The notes: generated by a model not told the origin, from the sequence alone. Shown: positions 13,644-21,135, counted from the first letter of the stretch. The stretch: 21,338 bases of DNA from JALHUB01 sp050010555 (GCA_050010555.1 JBEKKV010000036.1:1-21338); one strand, 5' to 3'. Translations and numbers: made by a program.

Positions 13644-14524
13644 TCCGCCTCGCTCTCCGCTCGACTCGCAGCCCGCTTCAGTTGATTAGCAGCCAGCAGG
13701 TAGCCGCAGCGCATCGTAATTCCTCCGGCGACGGCGACGTCGACGACAACGTTTTGCCGCAGATACTTCTTGTAGTAATGCCACATGCTGCGGTGTCGCG
13801 CCATGATGCTGCGGCTGGGCAGCGTACGGCTGCTCTGGCCGATGTGGTGGATCACCGATACCGCCGGATAGTAGGCGACCTTCGCGCCCGCACGGTGCAG
13901 CCGCTGGCAGAGGTCCACGTCCTCGATGTACATGAAGTAGCCCTCGTCGAGGAGGCCGATGCGCTCCAGCAACGACCGCCGGACCATCAGGCAGGCGCCG
14001 GACACCCAGTCGACTTTGCTTATGCTGTCGTGCTGCCAGTCGCTCAGCAGGTATTGCCGCGAATAGCGATTGCGCGGGAAGAGGCGCGTCAGCAGCGAGT
14101 AGCGATTGAACAGGGCGACGGAGAAGGTCGGGAAACGACGGCAGGAGAGCTGAAGAGAGCCGTCGGGGTTGAGCAGCCGCGGCGCGACGATGCCGACGTC
14201 GTCGTGCTCGCGCAGGTAGGCCAGCAGTGGCGCGAAAGGATCGGTCTTGATCTCGGAGTCCGGGTTGAGGAGGACAATCGCCTCGCCCGTTGCTTCCTTG
14301 ATGCCGCGATTCGCCCCGGCGGCAAAGCCCAGGTTACGCCGCATTCGCAGCAGGCGGACGCCGGGGAAGTCCGAGGCAACCATGTCCGCGCTGCCGTCGG
14401 CGGAGTCGTTGTCGACGACGATGACCTCCCGCTCGGCGGCTGGCGGATGAGCCAGCAGCGAGGCGAGGCAACGCCGCAGGTGCTCGCGCCCGTTGTAGCT
14501 GACGATGACGATGGAGATGTCCAA
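13640..14524 (-). CDS. GT2 family glycosyltransferase (WbbL/rhamnosyltransferase-like)
   Basis: A 294-residue GT-A fold transferase. SIVIVSYNGREHLRRCL opens the nucleotide-binding domain, VIVVDNDSADGS and NLGFAAGANRGI follow, and LLNPDSE (residues 85-91) is the metal-binding DxD-like site. VSGACLMVRR and GYFMYIEDVDLCQRL contain the acceptor-side acidic residues and probable catalytic base. This pattern is shared with WbbL-type rhamnosyltransferases, and the rml genes nearby make dTDP-rhamnose a plausible donor; that is inference. The start is TTG 14524, placed 2 bp after the upstream gene's stop. Its AAAGG ribosome binding site sits inside that gene's end, which indicates translational coupling. 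It is the last gene of the three-gene glycosyltransferase unit. Confidence 0.88.
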   Translation of the reverse strand: MDISIVIVSYNGREHLRRCLASLLAHPPAAEREVIVVDNDSADGSADMVASDFPGVRLLRMRRNLGFAAGANRGIKEATGEAIVLLNPDSEIKTDPFAPLLAYLREHDDVGIVAPRLLNPDGSLQLSCRRFPTFSVALFNRYSLLTRLFPRNRYSRQYLLSDWQHDSISKVDWVSGACLMVRRSLLERIGLLDEGYFMYIEDVDLCQRLHRAGAKVAYYPAVSVIHHIGQSSRTLPSRSIMARHRSMWHYYKKYLRQNVVVDVAVAGGITMRCGYLLAANQLKRAASRAESEAD

Positions 14525-14526
14525 GC

Positions 14527-15654
14527 TCAGCCTTTCGCCAGCGCCGCTTTGTACACGCCGATGGTCTCCCGCGCCGCTTTCTCCCAGCTAAACGTCGCCG
14601 CGCGCTCCAGGCCGCGACGCCGCAACTCCGTCCGCAGGGAGCCGTCCTTCAGGATGCGCTCGAGCGCATCGCAGAGTGCCGTGGCATCACGGGGATCGGT
14701 CAGGAGCGCCGCGTCGCCGGCGACTTCCGGCAGCGACGATACGTTGGACGTGACGACCGGCACGCCGCAGGCCATTGCCTCTAGCACCGGCAACCCGAAG
14801 CCCTCGTACAGCGACGGGAAGGCGAACGCGTCGGCGGCGTTGTAAAGCGCCGGCATCTCCTCCGGTGGCACGTAGCCGGTGAAGACGACCTGGCCCTTGA
14901 GCCCGAGCTCCTCCGCCAGATTGAAGTCAGCGCCGTACTTCCACGCCCGCTGTCCGGTCACGACCAGCTTGTGCTCCACGCCGCGACGCCGCAGCTCCGC
15001 GAAGGCGTTCAGCAGCGTCGTGCGGTTCTTTCCGGGCTCCAGGCTGCCGACGCTGAGGATGAACCGCTCGGGCAGCAGGTACTTGCGTCGGAGCTGTTCC
15101 ACCGGCGTCGGGTCGTCGAACACGCGGAAGGCGGGCGCCGCCGCCTCGGCGATGGGTCGCACCTTGTCGGGCGGCACGTGCAGGATGTGGACGATGTCGT
15201 CGCGGACAGCCAGCGACGGGCAGATGAGCAGGCTGGCCGCCTTCGCCGACGCCCAGGTCACGGCGCGGAAGTAGTAGAGTCGCCGGCGTGGATAGCGCTC
15301 CGGCAGGATGAAGAACGTGATGTCGTGGAAGGTGACAACCCGTCGACCGCCCACGTTGAGCAGCGGCGAGGTGTGATGCGGCGAATGCACGACGTCGATG
15401 GCCTGCGCCCGTAGCTGCGCCGGCAGGACGAGCTGCTCCCAGACCAGCCGCATCGCCCGGGAGCGCGCGCCGACGTGAACGACGCGGAAGGACGGCCGCT
15501 CGCGCTGCAAGGCGTCGAAGGCGGCGGTGCGGGCGAAGACAACGTACTCGTTGTCGGCGTCGACGCGGGCGAGGGCGCGCAGCAGGTTGTCGGTGTAGAC
15601 GCCGGCGCCGGCCATGAGGCGCGGTATCGACGTGGCGTCGTAGGCGATGCGCAT
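14527..15654 (-). CDS. GT4-type (GT-B fold) glycosyltransferase
   Basis: A 375-residue retaining glycosyltransferase acting at the cytoplasmic membrane face. The N-terminal half has RIAYDATSIPRLMAGAGVYT (the glycine-rich acceptor loop) and VVHSPHHTSPLL. The C-terminal half binds the nucleotide sugar: FILSVGSLEPGKNRTTLL, LVVTGQRAWKY, VVFTGYVPPEEMPALYNAAD, and the E(x7)E signature FPSLYEGFGLPVLEAMACG (Glu284, Glu292). Architecture matches mannosyl-/rhamnosyl-transferases of the WbaZ or MtfB sort; the donor cannot be told. A TTG at 15657 precedes ATG 15654. GGAGAGG upstream fits the ATG better. The gene starts 9 bp after the upstream GT2 stop. Confidence 0.9.
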   Translation of the reverse strand: MRIAYDATSIPRLMAGAGVYTDNLLRALARVDADNEYVVFARTAAFDALQRERPSFRVVHVGARSRAMRLVWEQLVLPAQLRAQAIDVVHSPHHTSPLLNVGGRRVVTFHDITFFILPERYPRRRLYYFRAVTWASAKAASLLICPSLAVRDDIVHILHVPPDKVRPIAEAAAPAFRVFDDPTPVEQLRRKYLLPERFILSVGSLEPGKNRTTLLNAFAELRRRGVEHKLVVTGQRAWKYGADFNLAEELGLKGQVVFTGYVPPEEMPALYNAADAFAFPSLYEGFGLPVLEAMACGVPVVTSNVSSLPEVAGDAALLTDPRDATALCDALERILKDGSLRTELRRRGLERAATFSWEKAARETIGVYKAALAKG

Positions 15655-15663
15655 CAACCTCTC

Positions 15664-16587
15664 CTAGAGATCGCCGGCTTCGAGAGTGCGGCCCATCCGT
15701 CCGCGGTAGTAGTCTAGCACGCCGAGCGCCAGCGCCTTCGCCATGCGTCCGTCGCGCTTCATGGCGTACCTTGCGAGATAGGCGAGCCGCGTCGACAGGA
15801 AGTAGAGCGTGAACAGCGCGAACCAGAGCCGCGACGAGGAGTTCTTGCGCACCAGGTAGAGCCGGTTGCGGGTGGCGTAGTAGTGCTTGAACGGTGTCAT
15901 CCAGCCGCCGCCGCTGGATGCGCTCTCCACGTGGTAGATGACGGACTCCGGGTCGTAGCGGAGGCGGAAGCCGGCGGCCAGGGCGTGTCGTAGCCAGTCA
16001 GTCTCCTCGTAGTACATGAAGAAGCGCTCGTCCAGCAGGCCGACATCGCGGAAGGCGACCGCGGGCACGAGGGCGCAGCAGAAGCTGGCCGTCTGGAGGT
16101 CGCGGGGGCGGTTCGTCGCCGGGCCGTCGGGCTTGCCATGGAAGGTGCGGCGGAACAGGCCGAAGCGCCAGTCGAAGTCGCCGGCGTGGGTGCTTATGAG
16201 GCGGGGGTCGTCGCGGTAGAGGATCTTGGGCACGGCGATGGTCCGTTCGTCCGCGAAGGCGACGAGCTTCGACAGGAAGTCCGGCGTCAGGACGGTGTCG
16301 TTGTTGAGGATGAGGATGCGCTCGAAGCCTTCGTCGAGGCAGTAGCGGACGCCGATGTTGTTGCCGCCGGCGGTGCCCAGGTTCTCCGGGGCGCGCAGGA
16401 GGACCGCGTCCGGCAGCAGGCGCTGGAGCTCATCGCCGGAGGCGTCCCGCGAGGCGTTGTCGACGATGACGACGCGCCTCTCCGGGTAGTCGACGGCGGC
16501 CAGCGAGTCGGCGAAGGGGCGAATGAAGGCGGCGCCGTTATAGTTGACGACGACGACGCCGACGGAGGGTCGAGATTCGGGCTGCAT
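15664..16587 (-). CDS. GT2 family glycosyltransferase
   Basis: A 307-residue GT-A fold transferase and first gene of the minus-strand glycosyltransferase unit. VGVVVVNYNGAAFIRPF, VVIVDNASRDASG, NLGTAGGNNIGVRYCLDEGF and ILNNDTVLTPDF (Asp97 at the metal site) make up the donor domain. FCCALVPAVAFRDVGLLDE and RFFMYYEETDWLRHALAAGF are the acceptor side. A C-terminal basic and aromatic stretch (residues 245-290) could lie along the membrane. ATG 16587 has no strong ribosome binding site. Between it and cassette copy B (about 130 bp) there are only GC-rich direct repeats and one hairpin. The cassette promoter at 17214-17242 points this way and may contribute to its expression. Confidence 0.88.
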   Translation of the reverse strand: MQPESRPSVGVVVVNYNGAAFIRPFADSLAAVDYPERRVVIVDNASRDASGDELQRLLPDAVLLRAPENLGTAGGNNIGVRYCLDEGFERILILNNDTVLTPDFLSKLVAFADERTIAVPKILYRDDPRLISTHAGDFDWRFGLFRRTFHGKPDGPATNRPRDLQTASFCCALVPAVAFRDVGLLDERFFMYYEETDWLRHALAAGFRLRYDPESVIYHVESASSGGGWMTPFKHYYATRNRLYLVRKNSSSRLWFALFTLYFLSTRLAYLARYAMKRDGRMAKALALGVLDYYRGRMGRTLEAGDL

Positions 16588-16651
16588 TGCGGATGCATCT
16601 TACCATCCGGCGGGTCGGAAGCTACAGGCGAGGAGCGGGCGGCCGAAGCAG

Positions 16652-16702
16652 GCGGGCAGGCACGAGGGATGGATGCGGGCAGGCACGGGGGCCTGCCCCT
16701 AC
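16652..16702. repeat. GGGCAGGC direct repeats and hairpin, GTAGGGG family
   Basis: GCGGGCAGGCACG occurs at 16652-16664 and again at 16675-16687 (23-bp period). The second copy pairs with GCCTGCCC (16691-16698) around a 6-base loop to make a perfect 8-bp stem, and ends in the minus-strand GTAGGGGC. It lies between cassette B and the GT2 gene and could damp read-through, but there is no T-tract. Confidence 0.5.
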
Positions 16703-16760
16703 GGGTGGCTGGCGCACTCTGATTGAATTTGTTTGTAAAAAACGCATATTCCCGAATCTG

Positions 16761-17027
16761 TTAAGGCCGCGTTTGTGTAATTGACCGTCGCGTACGGCGT
16801 TGGGCGACTTCGCGGAGGCCGTCGCGGAGCGCCTGGTTGCGCTGGATGTCGAGCCGGCGCAGCTTGAGGAGGAGGCGCAGCAGGTCGGGGTTGGCGAGGA
16901 TGGCCTCGGTGAGGGCCGCGATCTGCCTGGAGCGACGTCCGGTCTTAAGGGCGTTAAGGTTGCCCTTGGGGGCGCCTCGGCGGCGCGAGCCTTCGGCGGC
17001 GGCGGGGTGCCGTCCTTCGCGTGGCAT
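16761..17027 (-). CDS. Small basic GAPxGNxNALKTG protein, cassette copy B
   Basis: An 88-residue strongly basic protein. The N-terminus MPREGRHPAAAEGSRRR is six residues longer than in copy A before the shared GAPKGNLNALKTGRRS motif (residues 18-33). The helical part (ALTEAILANPDLLRLLLKL, RLDIQRNQALRDGLREVAQR) differs from copy A by silent and mostly conservative changes. This suggests the protein sequence has been kept by selection. It ends RRSITQTRP at a TAA inside the conserved repeat. ATG 17027 has GAAAGGA 8 bp upstream. No function is known. The motif occurs in small phage-type and mobile-element proteins, and the charge suggests DNA or RNA binding. Confidence 0.6.
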   Translation of the reverse strand: MPREGRHPAAAEGSRRRGAPKGNLNALKTGRRSRQIAALTEAILANPDLLRLLLKLRRLDIQRNQALRDGLREVAQRRTRRSITQTRP

Positions 17028-17123
17028 GGGAGTGCTTCCTTTCGCTGGACGCAGGCCTTGCTGCCGCATTTGGCCGAGATTGGCTTTCTTTCCCGCCCGC
17101 CCAGAGATGTTTAACAGGAATCC

Positions 17124-17168
17124 CAGGGGGACACCCCCTGGAACCCCCGCCAAAGGGGCTCTGCCCCT
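17124..17168 (-). promoter_or_regulatory. Leader hairpins of cassette copy B
   Basis: Two perfect hairpins, 17154-17168 (AGGGGC-AGA-GCCCCT read on the minus strand) and 17124-17140 (CAGGGGG-TGT-CCCCCTG), are identical to those of copy A. They lie between promoter and start codon, in a leader of about 180 nt. Confidence 0.5.
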
Positions 17169-17213
17169 CTGGACTCCCCGGCAGAAGGCGGAGGAGCCGT
17201 CGATGTCGATGTT

Positions 17214-17242
17214 AGAATAGGTGTTCGAGTGAGGGTTGCCAA
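17214..17242 (-). promoter_or_regulatory. Promoter of cassette copy B
   Basis: On the minus strand TTGGCA (17242-17237), 17 bp, TATTCT (17219-17214). It has the same hexamers and spacing as copy A. It faces the glycosyltransferase unit. Confidence 0.6.
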
Positions 17243-17276
17243 GAGATTGTTGGCACTGTGTCTCGCGCCGTGTCTC

Positions 17277-17306
17277 TTGACGGAGCCGTGCGTATGATCC
17301 TATTCT
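17277..17306 (+). promoter_or_regulatory. Promoter of the 17373 gene
   Basis: TTGACG (17277-17282), 18 bp, TATTCT (17301-17306), about 65 bp before the start codon. It is back to back with the cassette B promoter. Confidence 0.5.
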
Positions 17307-17372
17307 GGGCCTGTCGATGAACCGAATGACTCGAGCGCAGTCGAGCCAAGCGACCAAACATGGAGGTTGGAA

Positions 17373-18005
17373 ATGCGCAAGTTCTTGGCGTTCTTCATGG
17401 CCATTCTCGGGATACTAGCTTGTGCCTGTGTTTTCGGCACAAACATGGTCCTCACGCCGGCCGATCTTGGCGATCAATACCCAGCCCTCCCTTTGAATTC
17501 TGCAGAATCCGGACCACAGACTCGCGACCAAGTGATAAACGCTGCCTGCGATCCCAAAAAGCAGGCGGTGGAGATGGATGAAACTCACTGGGTGGCCGAG
17601 TACGTCAACGAGTATGACTCTCCATCGGGCGCGCTTTCGGGTTCCAGTGGCACGACCTTTCTCATCCTTTCGGAGGCCGACCTCTTTCAGACGCCAGATG
17701 GTGCTGCAGAGGCCGTTCAGGACAGCATTACCGACACCTTGGCTGGGGCCAACACAGAATGCAAGGGTCTAAGCATCGGCACGGTCAGAAGCTTCGACGT
17801 GCCTACAATTGGTGACGAGTCGTGGGGAAGCGAGACCGGCTTCACCGATACCGTCGGAAGTAGGACCTTCTCTGGTGTCGCCACGATCGTTATATCAAGA
17901 AAGGGACAGGTTCTTATCAGCGAAAGCATCGCTCGTTTCGGCGACACCGGCGCTCCTGACGAAGCCGTTCGCCTGACCAAGCTGGTCGTTGGCCGGATGA
18001 ATTAG
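17373..18005 (+). CDS. Unrecognised exported protein or lipoprotein
   Basis: A 210-residue protein. MRKFLAFFMAILGILACACVFG is a typical signal peptide (basic n-region, hydrophobic core). The cysteines at ILACAC could be a loose lipobox, though the -2 residue is unusual. The mature part is acidic and soluble, with two well-spaced cysteines (NAACDPKK and NTECKGL) that could form a disulfide. It has mixed beta-type segments (FLILSEADLF, GVATIVISRKGQVLISES) and looks like a single small extracellular domain. I do not recognise the family. ATG 17373 is fixed by GGAGG (17362-17366). By eye the gene is less GC-rich than its neighbours and uses ATA and AGA codons. Together with flanking repeats on both sides, this hints at separate acquisition. 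Confidence 0.72.
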   Translation: MRKFLAFFMAILGILACACVFGTNMVLTPADLGDQYPALPLNSAESGPQTRDQVINAACDPKKQAVEMDETHWVAEYVNEYDSPSGALSGSSGTTFLILSEADLFQTPDGAAEAVQDSITDTLAGANTECKGLSIGTVRSFDVPTIGDESWGSETGFTDTVGSRTFSGVATIVISRKGQVLISESIARFGDTGAPDEAVRLTKLVVGRMN

Positions 18006-18007
18006 CG

Positions 18008-18067
18008 GGGGCGCACCCTCCGGAGGCGGGCGCATCCTCCAGAGGCGGACAGGTCGCGATGCGCCCC
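18008..18067. repeat. Palindromic GTAGGGGCGC repeat between convergent genes
   Basis: GGGGCGCA (18008-18015) pairs with TGCGCCCC (18060-18067). Inside are two near-copies of a CGCA-CCTCCGGAGGCGG unit (from 18012 and from 18031). It fills the gap between the exported-protein gene and rmlD and may terminate both. Confidence 0.5.
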
Positions 18068-18939
18068 TACGACGAGAAATGCTCGGCGAGGGCAGTCTGC
18101 CAGGGGCGGAGGGTGATGCCGAGGCGGGCGCCTCTCCCAGGCGAGCCTCTGGCTCTCCGAGGCGAGTCTTCGACGGCGTCGTTGCGGAGGACGGTATAAG
18201 GCGGCTTTGGCGGATAAGGGTTGTACTCGGCAAGCGTCGTCGGCTTGAGGGCGACTTCGCTGCGGCCGGCCAGTCGCAGCACCTCGCGCGCCCAGTCGAA
18301 GCGCGAGCATTCGCCGGCGTTGGTGAAGTGATAGATGCCGTAGACGCCGGTGGCGACGAGTCGGGCAATCGCCGCGGCCAGGTCACGGGCGTAGGTCGGC
18401 GTAGCGATCTCGTCCGTCACCATCGTTAGCTCCGGCTTCTCTGACGCCGCCGCCAGGACCCTCGACGGGAAGTCCCGCTCGCCCCCGCCCCACAGCCAGG
18501 ACGTCCGAACGATGTAGAGGCGTTCCACGATTGCTTGCGCCTGCTCCTCGCCGGCGAGCTTGGAGCGGCCGTAGGCGTTAATGGGGTTCGGCGCGTCCGA
18601 CTCGAAATAAGGCTCGCGCTTCGTGCCGTCGAAGACTTCGTTGGTGCTGACGTAGACGAGCGCGGCGCCAGCGTCGCGGCAGGCGAGGGCGACGTTGCGC
18701 GTGCCGAGGCCGTTCACGCGAAGAGCGAGGTCGGGGTCGTCCTCGCAAAGGCGGGTGTCGGTGAGCGCGGCGGCGTGGATGACGACGCCCGGTCGGGCCG
18801 TTTCGATTGCTCGACGCGTCAGGCCTTCGTCGGTGATGTCGAGCTCTGGCAGGTCGGCGCCGTCGATTTCGTCGTTCGGAAACGCAAGCATCAACTGCCG
18901 TCCGAGCTGGCCGCGATTGCCGGTGACGAAGATACGCAT
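18067..18939 (-). CDS. rmlD: dTDP-4-dehydrorhamnose reductase
   Basis: A 290-residue SDR-fold reductase for the last step of dTDP-L-rhamnose synthesis. VTGNRGQLGRQL is the NAD(P)-binding loop. HAAALTDTRLCEDDPDLALRVN and VYVSTNEVFDG (Thr99) follow, and NAYGRSKLAGEE carries Tyr123 and Lys127, so the catalytic triad is complete. ATPTYARDLA and YHFTNAGECSRFDWA are substrate-side segments. The usual STDYVFDG is STNEVFDG here. Near the C-terminus about 12 residues rich in R, G, S and P (DSPRRARGSPGRG) sit between NDAVE and ARLGITLRPW, where relatives have almost nothing. The DNA there is a pair of GC hairpins. ATG 18939 follows the rmlB stop by 1 bp (TGACATG). Confidence 0.9.
   Translation of the reverse strand: MRIFVTGNRGQLGRQLMLAFPNDEIDGADLPELDITDEGLTRRAIETARPGVVIHAAALTDTRLCEDDPDLALRVNGLGTRNVALACRDAGAALVYVSTNEVFDGTKREPYFESDAPNPINAYGRSKLAGEEQAQAIVERLYIVRTSWLWGGGERDFPSRVLAAASEKPELTMVTDEIATPTYARDLAAAIARLVATGVYGIYHFTNAGECSRFDWAREVLRLAGRSEVALKPTTLAEYNPYPPKPPYTVLRNDAVEDSPRRARGSPGRGARLGITLRPWQTALAEHFSS
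18121..18155. repeat. Hairpin repeats inserted in frame in rmlD
   Basis: Two perfect inverted repeats, GAGGCG-GG-CGCCTC (18121-18134) and GAGCC-TCT-GGCTC (18143-18155), lie inside the rmlD coding sequence. They encode a low-complexity insert in its C-terminal region. The palindromic repeat at 18008-18067 begins just past the gene's end. Confidence 0.5.
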
Positions 18940-18940
18940 G

Positions 18941-19990
18941 TCAGGCGGGCGGAGCGCTGCTGGAGGAGGCGAGGCGGGCGGCGTACTGCCGGTCGTAGTA
19001 GGCGCGGAAGGCGCCCGACTTGATCTTCTCCCACCAGCGCCGGTTGGCGACGTACCAGTCGACGGTCTCGTCGATGCAGGCGGCGAAATCGTGGCGCGGC
19101 GACCAGCCGAGGGCGCGGACCTTGTCGAAGTCGAGGGCGTAGCGGCGGTCGTGGCCGGGGCGGTCTTGGACGAAGCGGATGAGGCTGCGCGGCTTGCCCA
19201 GACGGTCGAGAATCGCCTCGACGACGTCCATGTTCGGGCGCTCGTTGCCGGCGCCGACGTTGTAGATTTCGCCGGGCGCGCCTTCGTGCAGCAGCAGGTC
19301 CAGCGCCTCGCAGTTGTCCTTCACGAACAGCCAGTCGCGCACCTGGCGGCCGTCGCCGTAGACGGGCAGCGGCTGGTCGTCCAGCGCGTTGGAGATGAAG
19401 AGCGGCGCCATCTTCTCCGGGTACTGGTTGGGGCCGATGTTGTTGCAAGGCCGGGCCATGACGATTGGCAGGTGGTGCGTCTCGATGAAGGCGATGCACT
19501 GCATGTCGCCCCCGGCCTTGCTCGCGGAGTAGGGGCTGCGCGGATGAAGCGCGTCGGTCTCCTTGGAGCGAAGGGGCGCGGGCACGTCGCCATACACCTC
19601 GTCGGTGGAGATGTGGAGGACGCGCTCGATGCGGCCGCCGGCAGCGGCGACGGCGGAGAGCAGGTTGTAGATGCCGTAGACGTCGGTCTGGATGAAGGGC
19701 GCCGGCTCGAGAAGCGAGCGGTCGACGTGGCTCTCGGCGGCGAAATTGACGACGGTGTCGACCTCGGCGACGAGGCGTCCGACGAGCTCGGCGTCGCAGA
19801 TGTCGCCCTTCACGAAGCGGTAGCGCCTGGCAAGCGGGCCGCCTTCGACGTCGAGCAGGTTGTCGGGGTTGCCGGCGTAGGTGAGCTTGTCCAGGTTGAC
19901 GACCTCGTAGGCGTCGTGCTTCGTCAGGATGTGGCGGATGAAGTGGCTTCCGATGAAGCCGGCGCCGCCCGTGACGAGAATCCTGCGCAT
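18941..19990 (-). CDS. rmlB: dTDP-glucose 4,6-dehydratase
   Basis: A 349-residue extended SDR enzyme converting dTDP-glucose to dTDP-4-keto-6-deoxyglucose, using bound NAD+. Evidence: ILVTGGAGFIGSHFIRHIL (NAD loop), NLDKLTYAGNPDNL, NFAAESHVDRSL, the active-site STDEVYG (Thr129, Asp130, Glu131), YSASKAGGD (Tyr154, Lys158), RPCNNIGPNQYPEKMAPLFI, GDGRQVRDWLFVKDNCEAL and RPGHDRRYALDFDKV. All are complete and of normal length. The frame stays open far upstream, but that part is antisense to rmlA. ATG 19990 has AGGAG 6 bp away, overlapping the rmlA stop region. The enzyme would supply 6-deoxy-hexoses for the nearby glycosyltransferases. Confidence 0.96.
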   Translation of the reverse strand: MRRILVTGGAGFIGSHFIRHILTKHDAYEVVNLDKLTYAGNPDNLLDVEGGPLARRYRFVKGDICDAELVGRLVAEVDTVVNFAAESHVDRSLLEPAPFIQTDVYGIYNLLSAVAAAGGRIERVLHISTDEVYGDVPAPLRSKETDALHPRSPYSASKAGGDMQCIAFIETHHLPIVMARPCNNIGPNQYPEKMAPLFISNALDDQPLPVYGDGRQVRDWLFVKDNCEALDLLLHEGAPGEIYNVGAGNERPNMDVVEAILDRLGKPRSLIRFVQDRPGHDRRYALDFDKVRALGWSPRHDFAACIDETVDWYVANRRWWEKIKSGAFRAYYDRQYAARLASSSSAPPA

Positions 19991-19998
19991 GGTCGCTC

Positions 19999-21075
19999 CT
20001 AAGGGATCCGAACGCGGCTGAAGTCGCCGAGGACGAGCGTGCAGCTCCGGGGCTTGCCGTCGGCGCCGCGGAGGTCGACGTTGCGGCCGATGAGGCTGTC
20101 CTGGATGCGCGCGCCGATGCCGGAGATGACCGTGTTCTCCATCACAACGCTCTGCTCGATCTCGGCGTCCTCGATGAGGCAGTCGTAATAGACCGATGTG
20201 AAGGGGCCGACGTAGGAGTTGACGACGCGCGTCCGCTCGCCGATTATCGTCGGGCCACGGACGACGCTGTTGACGATCTGGCAGCCCGGCTGGAGGACCA
20301 CGCGTCCCTCCACGCGCGACGCCTCGTCGACGGTGCCGGCGCTTGCGGGCTCGATGCCTTCCAGTATCATGCGGTTCGCTTCGAGGAGGTCGCTCATCTT
20401 GCCGGTGTCGATCCAGCAGCCGCCGGCGACCTCGCAGCGGACGTCGTGGCCGTTGTCGACGAGGTACTGGATGGTGTCGGTTATCTCCAGCTCGCCGCGG
20501 GCGGAGGGCTTGATAGCGTTCACGGCCTGGAAGACCGTGCGGTCGAACAGGTAGATGCCGATCACGGCCAGGTTCGAGGGCGGGTCCTTCGGCTTCTCGA
20601 CGACGCGCAGGAGGCGACCGTCGCGCAGCTCCGCGACGCCGAAGTCCTGCGGGTTCTTGACGGGGTAGAGCAGTATCTGGCCGGCGGGAAGCGGGTCGCA
20701 GCGGCAGAAGCGGTCGACGAAGGGGACGATGCCGTCGCGGAGGAAGTTGTCGCCGAGGAAGAGGACGAAGGGGTCGTCGCCGAGGAAATCGCGGGCGATC
20801 TTGACGGCGTGGGCGATGCCCAGCGGCGCTTCCTGCTCGATGTAGGTGACGCGGACGCCGAACCGGCTGCCGTCGCCGACGGCGGCTCGCACCTGGTCCT
20901 TGGTGTCGCCGACGACGATGCCGATGTCCTTGACGCCGCATTCGACGAGGTTCTCGATGGCGTAGAAGAGGATGGGCTTGTTGGCGATGGGCACGAGCTG
21001 CTTGGCGCCGGTGTAGGTGAACGGGCGCAGGCGGCTGCCCTGGCCGCCGCTGAGGATGAGGCCTTTCAGCGTCAT
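19999..21075 (-). CDS. rmlA: Glucose-1-phosphate thymidylyltransferase, long form
   Basis: A 358-residue enzyme making dTDP-glucose from dTTP and glucose-1-phosphate. The nucleotidyltransferase domain shows KGLILSGGQGSRLRPFTYTGAK (loop and Lys25), LVPIANKPILFYAIENL, LGDNFLRDG (Asp109), DFGVAELRDG and VVEKPKDPPSNLA. After GELEITDTIQYLVDNG and the GGCWIDTGKMSDLLEANRMIL segment comes a C-terminal left-handed beta-helix with hexapeptide repeats (IVNSVVRGPTIIGERTRVVN and on). This marks the long RmlA form known from archaea and actinobacteria rather than the short allosteric enterobacterial form. The start MTLKGLIL at 21075 fits family N-termini. ATGs at 21090 and 21123 are in frame, but the last lies almost on the predicted transcript start. 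It is the first gene of rmlA-rmlB-rmlD. Confidence 0.93.
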   Translation of the reverse strand: MTLKGLILSGGQGSRLRPFTYTGAKQLVPIANKPILFYAIENLVECGVKDIGIVVGDTKDQVRAAVGDGSRFGVRVTYIEQEAPLGIAHAVKIARDFLGDDPFVLFLGDNFLRDGIVPFVDRFCRCDPLPAGQILLYPVKNPQDFGVAELRDGRLLRVVEKPKDPPSNLAVIGIYLFDRTVFQAVNAIKPSARGELEITDTIQYLVDNGHDVRCEVAGGCWIDTGKMSDLLEANRMILEGIEPASAGTVDEASRVEGRVVLQPGCQIVNSVVRGPTIIGERTRVVNSYVGPFTSVYYDCLIEDAEIEQSVVMENTVISGIGARIQDSLIGRNVDLRGADGKPRSCTLVLGDFSRVRIP

Positions 21076-21135
21076 GGGAAGATCGAGCATTGCCGGGCGA
21101 CTCCCGTCCGCAAATCCGGGCATCAGGTACTGGCT

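Larger units (their letters stand above)
16720..17262 (-). mobile_element. Dispersed small-protein cassette, copy B
   Basis: An inverted second copy of the unit at 787-1340. Read on the minus strand it has a GTGCCAACAATCTCTTGGCAA edge, a promoter, the two triloop hairpins at 17154-17168 and 17124-17140, GAAAGGAAG before an ATG at 17027, the small gene, then a tail with TTAACAGATTC and a TTCAATCA end. It lacks the third leader hairpin and the tandem leader duplicate seen at the other copy. Its 345-bp leader side (17028-17372) is otherwise gene-free and also holds the plus-strand promoter of the 17373 gene. Confidence 0.6.

Noticed and set aside
13682..14845. A 387-codon plus-strand open frame
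   Set aside because: Antisense to two glycosyltransferases whose motifs are complete; no recognisable domain.
18695..20002. A 435-codon plus-strand open frame
   Set aside because: Antisense to rmlB and rmlD, valine/aspartate-rich low-complexity translation, no ribosome binding site. It is a shadow of the real genes.
18941..20941. A 666-codon minus-strand open frame covering rmlB and much of rmlA
   Set aside because: Only the part from 19990 matches RmlB. The upstream part is arginine-rich, low-complexity translation of rmlA in a wrong frame, typical of GC-rich DNA.
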